Assembly: GCA_002841335.1 (NCBI GenBank)
Contig: PHEY01000002.1
Location: 62,001 to 126,000, forward strand
Length of the DNA stretch: 64,000 nucleotides
From: Actinobacteria bacterium HGW-Actinobacteria-2
Lineage (GTDB): Bacteria > Actinomycetota > Actinomycetes > Propionibacteriales > Propionibacteriaceae
Direction of reading: 5' to 3'
The notes below the pieces were generated by a model. The model saw nothing but the letters and a program-made list of their open reading frames with translations, was not told the DNA's origin and did not search any database. The position numbers and the translations under genes are program-made. Below are positions 1 to 8,238 of this stretch, one piece after another. The stretch's first letter is position 1, and each line of letters opens with the position of its first letter.

Positions 1-195
1 CTGGTTGCCCACGGTCGCCCGCCCACCCGTGCCGAAACCGAGGCCACCATCTTGGTGAGCAGCCTCAAAGGCCTGGCTCTGGACCTCTTCGCCACCGGCG
101 ACACCGCACGAGTCCAGCGAGCCGTGGAAGCGCTCGTCACCCAAACCCTGGGTAGTGACGGAGAGTTCGCGACGGCAACTGCGGAGCTGGAATGA
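1..195 (+). CDS. C-terminal fragment of a regulator, possibly TetR-like (truncated by window edge)
   Basis: Frame 1 is open from base 1 to TGA at 193-195; translates LVAHGRPPTRAETEATILVSSLKGLALDLFATGDTARVQRAVEALVTQTLG..., resembling a TetR C-terminal helix. N-terminus not visible. Confidence 0.5.
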   Translation: MVAHGRPPTRAETEATILVSSLKGLALDLFATGDTARVQRAVEALVTQTLGSDGEFATATAELE

Positions 196-725
196 ACTCA
201 GCCCAGACCCTCAGCGAAGCCGATCGGCGCACTCTGGCGCGCTGGGCGGCAGCGTGCGCGGAGCACGTCCTTGCGTTGTTCGCCAGCGATGATGAGGCCG
301 CCGACGCCACCGTGCGGGACGCGCTCGTCCGGGCGTCCGCGTTTGCCCGCGGCGAGAGCACCGCGGCGATCGAGATCCGTCGGCGGATGGAGGCGGTGAA
401 GGCAGCCGGTTCGGCCACCACGGCGGCAGGTGCCGCGGCCGCCAGGTCGGTGGCGCAGGCCGCAGCGGTGGCCCACGTGGGTGCCCATGCCCTGGGCGCA
501 GCGGCGTACGCGGTCAAAGCCGTCTCCCTGACCCACGGGGCGGACGCAGCCCGCGACGAGGTGGCCTGGCAGCTCGCTCAGCTGACCGCCGACGAGCGAG
601 CAGCCCTGCGTTTGCTGCCACTGCTGGGCACCGACCCCAACGGCCCGCTCGGGTCCGGCCTGCTCACTCAGGGAATCCTGGGCGAGACCGTCCGCGCGAT
701 TCAGGCGGCGACAAGCACCGCGTAA
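192..725 (+). CDS. Imm-5-like putative immunity protein
   Basis: 177 aa; 'LSEADRRTLARWAAACAEHVLALF...ARAFARGE' and Ala-rich helical repeats resemble Imm-5-like proteins. ATGA overlap with the upstream CDS. Confidence 0.6.
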   Translation: MNSAQTLSEADRRTLARWAAACAEHVLALFASDDEAADATVRDALVRASAFARGESTAAIEIRRRMEAVKAAGSATTAAGAAAARSVAQAAAVAHVGAHALGAAAYAVKAVSLTHGADAARDEVAWQLAQLTADERAALRLLPLLGTDPNGPLGSGLLTQGILGETVRAIQAATSTA

Positions 726-761
726 CGCACTCCAGTCGGAGGTGAGCCATAGCCTGGTGTC

Positions 762-1136
762 ATGAATGCGGGTCGCGCCAAGGTGTACGCCCGGCGCCGC
801 AAGCGCCGGATGCGAGGCCGGACCCATGACCTCACCGACGCTCAGTGGGCGGCCCTGGTGGCGGCGTGGGGCGGCTGCGCCTACTGCGGCAGTGCCACCG
901 GGTCGTTGGAGAAGGACTGCATGCTCCCCATCGCCAACGGCGGTCGCTACACCCTGAGCAATGTGGTGCCGGCCTGCCGATCCTGCAACGCCAGCAAGTG
1001 GAACGCCGAAGTCACCAGCTGGCTTCGCCGCAAGCGTCTCGACGAGGCCGCCTTCCTCACCCGCCAACGCGAGATCTTCACCCAACTCGAGGCTGAGTTG
1101 GACGCCTCTGCCGCCACGCCCGGAACCGACGATTGA
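762..1136 (+). CDS. HNH endonuclease-like protein
   Basis: CAYC...ACRSC zinc-binding pairs and NGGRYTLSNVVPACRSCNASKWN; canonical DH dipeptide is DC here. Confidence 0.75.
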   Translation: MNAGRAKVYARRRKRRMRGRTHDLTDAQWAALVAAWGGCAYCGSATGSLEKDCMLPIANGGRYTLSNVVPACRSCNASKWNAEVTSWLRRKRLDEAAFLTRQREIFTQLEAELDASAATPGTDD

Positions 1137-1203
1137 GTCTCCGGCCCGCAACACGACCGCACAGGCCGCCGCTCGGGTCACCGGGGCGCCGAGCAGGCAT
1201 GAC

Positions 1204-1366
1204 TCGCGGATCTATGAGGGTTATGACGTGGGTGTCCGACCACGAATAAGCAACTCGCGGATTGAGGAAGGTCTTGCGCCCTCGTCGCGGCCTCAAAACC
1301 CTCCTAGATCCGCGACTTCCGGTGAAGGCCGCACCGACCCCCCTCATAACCTCACTCAATCCGCGA
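1204..1366. repeat. Four-copy 25-nt repeat array, two forward and two reverse
   Basis: Copies at 1204-1228 (+), 1255-1279 (+), 1291-1315 (-), 1342-1366 (-); gap-free consensus TCGCGGAT[CT][TG]A[TG]GA[GA]GGT[TC][AT]TGasG by eye. Confidence 0.8.
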
Positions 1367-1420
1367 CATGGCTAAGGCACAACCGCGATTCGAGTCGAAG
1401 ACCTGGCTTGGCCACACCGC

Positions 1421-2494
1421 TCAGCTGGAGAAGCGGAACTCCACGACGTCCCCATCGGCCATGACGTAGTCCTTGCCTTCCATGCGGGCTTTGCCAGCCG
1501 CACGGGCAGCAGCAACCGAACCGGCGGCGACCAGGTCTTCGAAGCTGATCACTTCCGCCTTGATGAAACCCTTCTGAAAATCGGTGTGGATCACGCCGGC
1601 AGCCTCAGGCGCGGTGGCGCCCTTCTTGATCGTCCAGGCGCGCGACTCCTTGGGGCCGGCAGTCAGGTAGCTCTGCAGGCCGAGGGTTTCGTAGCCGACG
1701 CGGGCCAGGGTGTCCAGGCCGGGCTCGGTGATGCCCATCTCGGCCAGGAACTCCGCAGCGTCCTCCGGCTCCAGCTCCGACAGCTCGGCCTCGATCTTGG
1801 CGTCCAGGAAGATCGCCTCGGCCGGGGCCACCAGGGCACGCATCTTGTCCAGCAGTTCGGTGTCGGCCAGTTCGTCGGCGTCGCAGTTGAACACGTACAG
1901 GTACGGCTTGGCGGTCAGCAGGAACAGCTCCCGCAGCGGCTCCAAGTCCAGCCCAGCCGCATGGACGCCCACGCCCGAGTCGAGCACCTTCTTGGCCTCC
2001 AGGAAGGCAGTCAGCACCGGCTGCTTCTCCTTCTTGATCCGGGCTTCCTTCTCCACCCGCGGCAGCGCCTTGTCCAGGGTCTGCAGGTCGGCCAGGATCA
2101 GCTCGGTGCGAATCGTCTCGATGTCACTGCCGGGGTTCACCGCGCCGTCGACGTGGGTCACGTCCGGGTCGCGGAAGACGCGGGTCACCTGACAGATCGC
2201 GTCGGCCTCACGGATGTTGGCCAGGAACGCGTTGCCCATGCCCTCGCCCTGCGAGGCGCCCTTCACGATGCCGGCGATGTCGACGAAGCTCACCGTGGCC
2301 GGCAGGATCCGCTCCGAACCGAAGACTTTGGCCAACACCGGCAGTCGCGCGTCCGGCACCCCCACCACGCCGACGTTGGGCTCGATGGTCGCGAACGGGT
2401 AGTTCGCGGCGAGCACGTTGTTGCGGGTGAGCGCATTGAACAGAGTGGACTTGCCCGCGTTGGGAAGCCCGACGATGCCGATAGTTAAAGCCAC
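1421..2494 (-). CDS. ychF: Redox-regulated ATPase/GTPase YchF (Obg family)
   Basis: [25 protein letters not shown]...[32 protein letters not shown]-terminal TGS domain. GTG start at 2494. Confidence 0.95.
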   Translation of the reverse strand: MALTIGIVGLPNAGKSTLFNALTRNNVLAANYPFATIEPNVGVVGVPDARLPVLAKVFGSERILPATVSFVDIAGIVKGASQGEGMGNAFLANIREADAICQVTRVFRDPDVTHVDGAVNPGSDIETIRTELILADLQTLDKALPRVEKEARIKKEKQPVLTAFLEAKKVLDSGVGVHAAGLDLEPLRELFLLTAKPYLYVFNCDADELADTELLDKMRALVAPAEAIFLDAKIEAELSELEPEDAAEFLAEMGITEPGLDTLARVGYETLGLQSYLTAGPKESRAWTIKKGATAPEAAGVIHTDFQKGFIKAEVISFEDLVAAGSVAAARAAGKARMEGKDYVMADGDVVEFRFSS

Positions 2495-2591
2495 GAGCCG
2501 AAATCGTACTAGGACACCGGCCTTCCTCGGTTCGCGGACGGACGTCGCCCGCGCTAGGTTGACGCCAACCACACCCGGATGGGAGAACGAG

Positions 2592-2771
2592 ATGAGCGAC
2601 GCCGAGAAGGTGCTCGAAGCAATGCGGACCGCTGGCGTGCCGCTGAATGCAGGCAAGGTCGTCGAGCTGACCGGCCTGGATCGCAAGCTCGTCGACAAGG
2701 CGATGGCCGAGTTGAAGAAGACCGGGCAGATCGAATCTCCGGTGCGCTGCTACTGGGCGCCGTCCGCCTGA
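2592..2771 (+). CDS. Small winged-helix-like protein (59 aa)
   Basis: MSDAEKVLEAMRTAGVPLNAGKVVELTGLDRKLVDKAMAELKKTGQIESPVRCYWAPSA; HTH-like pattern. Confidence 0.7.
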   Translation: MSDAEKVLEAMRTAGVPLNAGKVVELTGLDRKLVDKAMAELKKTGQIESPVRCYWAPSA

Positions 2772-2924
2772 GCCTGCCTCGGCAGCCCTGAGCGCCTCCC
2801 CTCTCGCCCCTCGGCTCACCGGTTGGACGTCGATGTGACGTCCTTGTGACGAGGCTGAACCCGGCCTTGTCGTGGGCATCCCAGACTGGCCAGGATCGAC
2901 ACCGACACGGCGGAAGGGACACCC

Positions 2925-3119
2925 ATGAGCGAGCGCGAAACACTGGAAGACGAGTTGCGGAGCCTCACCTTTTCGGCAGGACAGCTGAAGCTGGACCTGC
3001 ACGATCTGGCCGAGGACCTACCCCTGGATTGGGAGCGGATTCCCGAGGTGGCCGAGCGCACCCACGCCGCCTACGCCCGCATCGCCGAACTGCGCGAGCA
3101 GATCGCCGCGCTGGCCTGA
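2925..3119 (+). CDS. Small hypothetical protein (64 aa)
   Basis: Compact ORF on + strand with amphipathic helical composition; no known family recognised. Confidence 0.5.
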   Translation: MSERETLEDELRSLTFSAGQLKLDLHDLAEDLPLDWERIPEVAERTHAAYARIAELREQIAALA

Positions 3120-3146
3120 GCCGGTCCCCAGGTGTTCGCCGCCGGC

Positions 3147-4040
3147 TCAGCCGAACGCCGCGATCTCGATCTTCTTCATGCCCATCAGGGCGGCGTAGGA
3201 ATCACCGGTCAGCATCAGGTCACCCAGATTCGCCGGGACGACCTGCCAACTCAGCCCGAACCTGTCGGCACACCAGCCACACTGCTCGGCTTCCGGCACC
3301 GCACTGAGCGCGTCCCAATAGCGATCGATCTCGGCCTGGTCGGCGCACTGGATCATCAGCGACACCCCGCAGTTGAAGGTGAAGTCCTGCTCGACCGAGG
3401 CGTCCATCAGCCCGAACCACTGCCCGAACAGCTCGATGTCGGCGAACATCACACTGCCCGGCGTCGCCGGGCCGGCCTGCTCGGGGTAGCGCATATCGGT
3501 CCCCACCCGCGAGCCGGGGAAGATGTCGACGTAGTACGCCGCCGCCTCACCCGCCCGGTTCTGAGCAGTCGAGCCGAACAGCAGCGTCGGCACGATGAAC
3601 GGACGCGGCTCGCCCCCGGGATTGGTGAGCATCAGTTGCCAACTGACTCCGTAGCGGTCCTGCACCCAGCCGAAGTGCGGGCTATGCGCGTACTCGCCCA
3701 GCGGCATCATCACCTGGCCGCTCTCGGCGAGGGCGGCCCACAGCTGGTCGAGGTGGGCGCGGGCGTCCGGGTCGCGGGAAGGGTCGAAGTTGAGCAGGAA
3801 CGATATCGACGGGTTCACCGGGAACTCCGGCCCGGCGTTGATCGCGATGAAGCTGTAGCCGTCGATCTCGAAGGAGACCGTGATCTCCTTGCCGGCGAAC
3901 TCGGCCTGGAAATCGGGCAGCCCCTCATCGGGGTAGAGCTGAGTGTCGGTGACCCGCGCGTTCGGGAAGACGCTGGCATAGAACGTCGCGGCCTCCGCCG
4001 CAGTGTGATCGAACCACAGGTTCGGGATGATCTTCTGCAT
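3147..4040 (-). CDS. VOC-superfamily / PhnB-like protein, two-domain
   Basis: 297 aa with two repeats of the PhnB/glyoxalase pattern (KIIPNLWFDHTAAEAATFYASVFPNAR...; FGSTAQNRAGEAAAYYVDIFPGSRV...). Confidence 0.85.
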   Translation of the reverse strand: MQKIIPNLWFDHTAAEAATFYASVFPNARVTDTQLYPDEGLPDFQAEFAGKEITVSFEIDGYSFIAINAGPEFPVNPSISFLLNFDPSRDPDARAHLDQLWAALAESGQVMMPLGEYAHSPHFGWVQDRYGVSWQLMLTNPGGEPRPFIVPTLLFGSTAQNRAGEAAAYYVDIFPGSRVGTDMRYPEQAGPATPGSVMFADIELFGQWFGLMDASVEQDFTFNCGVSLMIQCADQAEIDRYWDALSAVPEAEQCGWCADRFGLSWQVVPANLGDLMLTGDSYAALMGMKKIEIAAFG

Positions 4041-4136
4041 GAACTTCCTCCATCAACGATGACGTAGGACCACCCTCGCACGCCGCGCTGACAGCCAGAA
4101 GTGGCGAATGACCTCACCAGCGGTTGTACTTAGCGG

Positions 4137-5063
4137 GTGACGGTTTCTGCAGTGATCTTCGACCTGGGACGAGTGCTCCTCGATTGGGTACCCGAACGGC
4201 CCTTCGAACAAGTGATGGACGCGGACGCCGTCCCAGCGTTTCTGGAACGCACCGGCTTCCACGAATGGAACCGTCAAGCCGATCGCCGGACCTGGGCGCA
4301 GATCGAGGCCGAGTGGTGCGCCCAACACCCCGACGACGCCGAGGCCATTCGCGCCTACCGGCGCCATCATCTGCTGTCGATTCCCGGCTATATTCCCGGA
4401 ACCCTGGCCCTGATCGCCGAGCTGAAGCAGCACTGCATCACCGTGGGTGCGCTGTCGAACTGGTCGGCCGACACCTTCGCGGCTACCCGGGAGCACTTCG
4501 CCGCGCTCGACCGCTTCGACGCCCTGGTGATCTCCGGCGTGGAGGGTATGGCCAAGCCGGAGCCGGCCATCTTCACCCTCGCCTGCCTGCGCCTGGGCGT
4601 CGCGCCGAAGAATGCCGTCTTCATCGATGACCTGGCCGTCAACGTGGCCGCCGCCGAATCGGCGGGGCTGCGCGGCATCCAGTTCACCGACGCCACCCAG
4701 TTGCGCGCCGACCTGCTCGCGCTCGGCCTACCCGTGCCAGGCCAGCCCCACGACGTGCCGATCTTCCACCTCAGCCCGCGCGAGATCTGGGAGGAGGCCC
4801 GTGCCGCAGGCGAATACCCGTGGTCGGCGCGCGGCGAGTCATTCGACCATGCCGGCTTCGTCCACTTCTCCTTCGCCGAGCAACTGCCGGCCACTCGCGC
4901 CCGGTTCTACGGCGATCTCGCCGACGATCAGCTGGTGCTGCTGCGCCTCGATCCGCAGGACGACCTCCCCGTCCTCATCGAGGACGGCTACCCGCACCTG
5001 TACGCGCCGCTGCCCTGGGATGCGGTGACCGTCCTGCCGGCCGTGACTCAGGCCGCCTGGTGA
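4137..5063 (+). CDS. HAD-family hydrolase fused to DUF952
   Basis: N-term VIFDLGRVLLDW...KPEPAIF...FIDDLAVNVAAA (HAD motifs); C-term IFHLSPREIWEEARAAGEYPW...GFVHFSFAEQLPATRARFYGD...YPHLYAPLPWDAV (DUF952). Confidence 0.85.
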   Translation: MTVSAVIFDLGRVLLDWVPERPFEQVMDADAVPAFLERTGFHEWNRQADRRTWAQIEAEWCAQHPDDAEAIRAYRRHHLLSIPGYIPGTLALIAELKQHCITVGALSNWSADTFAATREHFAALDRFDALVISGVEGMAKPEPAIFTLACLRLGVAPKNAVFIDDLAVNVAAAESAGLRGIQFTDATQLRADLLALGLPVPGQPHDVPIFHLSPREIWEEARAAGEYPWSARGESFDHAGFVHFSFAEQLPATRARFYGDLADDQLVLLRLDPQDDLPVLIEDGYPHLYAPLPWDAVTVLPAVTQAAW

Positions 5064-5082
5064 AGCGGTCCTCGCCTCACGG

Positions 5083-5451
5083 TCACGAGGCGGAGGCGAG
5101 TGCCCCCGGGATCTCGCCCAGCGAGTAGTACACCGGGATACCCCTGTTCTGGGCGATGGAGACGTCCTGGTCGGCACCGCGCGAATCGCCCGGCAGACGC
5201 AGCACCGCGTCACAGTGCTGCAGGAGGCGCTCAGCGGTGGGGTACATCACCGCCGACTCCAACGGGTCGGTCACTCCATTAGCTGAGGCACTCGCGAGCA
5301 CCGGCAGGGCAACCCATTCGCCGATCATCGGGATATGTCCAGCCTGAAAGATCGGCCACGCGGCCTCCTCCAAGCGCTTCAGGTTCTGAGCCATGAGCTC
5401 AGGGTCTCCGTTGGTGCCGGAGGCGTAGGGTCCGGCGATCAGAATCAACAT
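5083..5451 (-). CDS. DUF4406 / nucleoside 2-deoxyribosyltransferase-like protein
   Basis: MLILIAGPYASGTNGDPELMAQNLKRLEEAAWPIFQAGHIPMIGEWVALP...DAVLRLPGDSRGADQDVSIAQNRGIPVYYSLGEIP. Confidence 0.75.
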   Translation of the reverse strand: MLILIAGPYASGTNGDPELMAQNLKRLEEAAWPIFQAGHIPMIGEWVALPVLASASANGVTDPLESAVMYPTAERLLQHCDAVLRLPGDSRGADQDVSIAQNRGIPVYYSLGEIPGALASAS

Positions 5452-5510
5452 AGGCTTTTCCACAGTCGGTACAATACGGCACAATCGTGCAAGATCAGGA
5501 AGGAATGCGC

Positions 5511-6281
5511 ATGCTTGCTGCCTCACGCAGAGCGTTGCTGCTGGAAAGACTGCGCACTGACGGCCGCATCGTTGCGAAGGAGATTGCCGCCGAGCTCGGA
5601 CTGTCCGAAGACAGCATCCGCAGAGATCTGCGCGAACTCGACGCCCAAGGCCTGGCCGTACGCGTCTACGGCGGCGCACTTCCGGCATCCCCAGCTGTGG
5701 CTGACTACGCCACTCGGGCGTCGGTGTCACCTGACAGCAAGCGGCGCGTGGCCGCCGCGGCCGTCGCTCTGATCGAGCCAGGAGCCACCATCATCCTGGA
5801 CGGCGGCACCACCACCCTCGCCATCGTCCACGCCCTTCCGGTGAACTTCCCCGGCACGATCATCACTCACAGCCCGACGATCGCCGCCGCGCTCCTGGAG
5901 CACGACGTCGAGGTGTTCCTCATCGGCGGACGACTCTTCAAGCACTCCGCCGTCGCCTGCGGAGCGGCTGCCGTGGAGGCCGCCGGCAACATCAGCGCGG
6001 ATGTGTTCTTCCTCGGGGTCACCGGCATCCATCCCACCGTCGGACTGACCACCGGCGATGCCGAGGAAGCCGCCATGAAGCGCGCCCTCTCCGCCCGCGC
6101 CGCCGAGACCTACGTCCTCGGCAGCGCCGAGAAGATCGGCGCCGGCTCGCGCTACACCGTCCTACCCCTCAGCAAGGTCGCCGGGATCATCACCGACAGA
6201 CCCACCGACGACCCCACCTCACGCGAACTGGCAAGCATCGGGGTCAACCTCATCCACGCCGACGAGGTACCCCCTCGATGA
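5511..6281 (+). CDS. DeoR/GlpR-family transcriptional regulator
   Basis: RRALLLERLRTDGRIVAKEIAAELGLSEDSIRRDLRELDAQGLAVRVYGGALP plus DeoR sugar-sensor C-term. Start 5505 or 5511 uncertain. Confidence 0.9.
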   Translation: MLAASRRALLLERLRTDGRIVAKEIAAELGLSEDSIRRDLRELDAQGLAVRVYGGALPASPAVADYATRASVSPDSKRRVAAAAVALIEPGATIILDGGTTTLAIVHALPVNFPGTIITHSPTIAAALLEHDVEVFLIGGRLFKHSAVACGAAAVEAAGNISADVFFLGVTGIHPTVGLTTGDAEEAAMKRALSARAAETYVLGSAEKIGAGSRYTVLPLSKVAGIITDRPTDDPTSRELASIGVNLIHADEVPPR

Positions 6282-6291
6282 TCGGCCCCCG

Positions 6292-7545
6292 CTAGCCGCG
6301 TTGATAGAAGGTCTGCAGCGCCGACGCCAGCCAGGCGGCGTCCTCCACCCCGCACAGCTCGCGGGCCGAATGCATGCTCAGCAGCGGGACGCCCACGTCC
6401 ACGCTCTCGATGCCCAACCGGGTGGCCGACAGCGGTCCGATGGTGGAGCCGCACGGCACCGCGTTGTTGCTCACGAACGCCTGGGTGGGTACGCCAGCCG
6501 CGCGGCAGACACTCAGCCACCGCGCCGTCCCCGGACCCTCGGTGGTGTAGCGCTGGTTGGCGTTCACCTTCAGCAGCGGCCCGGAGTTGAGGATCGGCTG
6601 ATGATCGGGGTCGTGCAGGCCGGGGTAGTTCGGGTGGACCGAATGGCCGGCATCGGCCGAAATCATGAACGACTTCGCGATCGCCACGGCCTGAGCGTCG
6701 GCGCCCCAGCCCAACGAGGTGGCGATCCGACGCAGCACGTCCTCCAGGAACGGCCCGGCCGCGCCACTGCGGGAGTCGCTGCCGATCTCCTCGTGGTCGA
6801 AACACGCCAGCACCTGCACTTGATCGGACGCCTCAGTGGCCAGCAGCCCCACCAGACCGGCATGGACGCTGGACAGGTTGTCCAAGCGCGCGGATGCCAG
6901 GAACTCCCGGCCCACCCCGATCAGGGCCGGCGCCTCGGTGACCGCAGCGAACAGGTCGAAGCCGTCGATGGCATCAGCAGGCACCTCGGCATTGCTGGCC
7001 AGCGCCGCCAACAGGTCGCCGGCACCCATCGCGTAGATCGGCTTCAGATGCGCCTGGCGATCCAGGCGCAGGGTTTCGTTCACGCTGCGATCCAGGTGCG
7101 GCGCCAGCTGCGGAATCCGCAGCCAGGCCGGGGTGCTCACCAGCCGGGTCTGTCCGTCGCGCAGCACCAGCCGTCCGGCCAGGCCGAACTCGCGGTCCAG
7201 CCACGAGTTGAGCAGCGGGCCTCCGTACACCTCCATCGCGGCCTGCGAGAAGCCGAAGGCATAACTCGATGGCTGCGGCTTGAGCTTGAAACCGGGCGAG
7301 TCGGTGTGAGCGCCGACCAGCCGGAAGCCGACGGGTGCGTCCACGGCGGACGGCAACCGCCAGGCGATGATCGCGCCATCACGAACCACGTAGCCGCTGG
7401 AGGATCCCTGCCAGGTCTCGGTCTCCTGCTGCTCGCTGAACCCGGCCTCACTCAGTCGCCGGGCCACCTCGGCGGCGGCGTGGTAGCTCGACGGGGAGGC
7501 GGAGACGAAGGCAGCCAGATCGGCGATGTGGTCTACGGCGTTCAT
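6292..7545 (-). CDS. M18 family aminopeptidase
   Basis: GFRLVGAHTDSPGFKLKP, CFDHEEIGSDSRSGAAGPFL, ADAGHSVHPNYPGLHDPDHQP typical of M18/ApeB. Confidence 0.92.
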   Translation of the reverse strand: MNAVDHIADLAAFVSASPSSYHAAAEVARRLSEAGFSEQQETETWQGSSSGYVVRDGAIIAWRLPSAVDAPVGFRLVGAHTDSPGFKLKPQPSSYAFGFSQAAMEVYGGPLLNSWLDREFGLAGRLVLRDGQTRLVSTPAWLRIPQLAPHLDRSVNETLRLDRQAHLKPIYAMGAGDLLAALASNAEVPADAIDGFDLFAAVTEAPALIGVGREFLASARLDNLSSVHAGLVGLLATEASDQVQVLACFDHEEIGSDSRSGAAGPFLEDVLRRIATSLGWGADAQAVAIAKSFMISADAGHSVHPNYPGLHDPDHQPILNSGPLLKVNANQRYTTEGPGTARWLSVCRAAGVPTQAFVSNNAVPCGSTIGPLSATRLGIESVDVGVPLLSMHSARELCGVEDAAWLASALQTFYQRG

Positions 7546-7569
7546 GCCCCCAGTCTGCACCGTTCCGGG

Positions 7570-8142
7570 CTACGGCGTGGCGGGGCGTCCGCCTGCCTGC
7601 TCGACCCGCTGGCGCAGGTAGGCCACCAGCTCCTTGCGGTCCACCTCCAGCCATCGCGCGCTCTCGATGGGGAGCCAGCGCGCTCCGGTCGGACGTCCGT
7701 GGCGTTCGATGGCGCCCTTGGCTTCCACCAGGATGTCGCTGCGCAGAGCGGTGACCTTGGTGATCGCGGCCAGCGGCACGCGCGCATGATTGAACGGCAG
7801 GCTGATGATCAGGTGGTCGGCGTCGAAGCTCACCGCGATCGCGTTGCCGTGCCAGGCCAGCACCAACCGGTAGGCGGTGATCCCCGCCAGCAGGACGACC
7901 AGCGCCACCAGCATGGCCACGTCGCCGGGGTCGCTGGACAGCTTCGGCACGATCACGATCAGGACGGCCACCGCGATGGCCACGAGTACCGCAGCCACGA
8001 TCCAGCGCCAGCGAACCACCGTGGGACGCAGGCGGGTGCCTACTGCGTCCGGCCCGAGTTCTGGGACGGGCACAAAGGCGGGCGGCGAACTGGGCTCTGC
8101 GGGCACGTCCGGCCTCGGGGCCGGCGACGATTCTGGGGACAC
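7570..8142 (-). CDS. Membrane protein with PH-like C-terminal region
   Basis: Two hydrophobic segments followed by FDADHLIISLPFNHARVPLAAITKVTAL. Confidence 0.65.
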   Translation of the reverse strand: MSPESSPAPRPDVPAEPSSPPAFVPVPELGPDAVGTRLRPTVVRWRWIVAAVLVAIAVAVLIVIVPKLSSDPGDVAMLVALVVLLAGITAYRLVLAWHGNAIAVSFDADHLIISLPFNHARVPLAAITKVTALRSDILVEAKGAIERHGRPTGARWLPIESARWLEVDRKELVAYLRQRVEQAGGRPATP

Positions 8143-8238
8143 GACACCTCCTGGGATGAGCTTGTCATATGGGGCAAAGGACGGTGCCGCGGCCAGCCCT
8201 CCACCGAAGTGTCAGTGGCTGCTGAGATCATCAACGGT

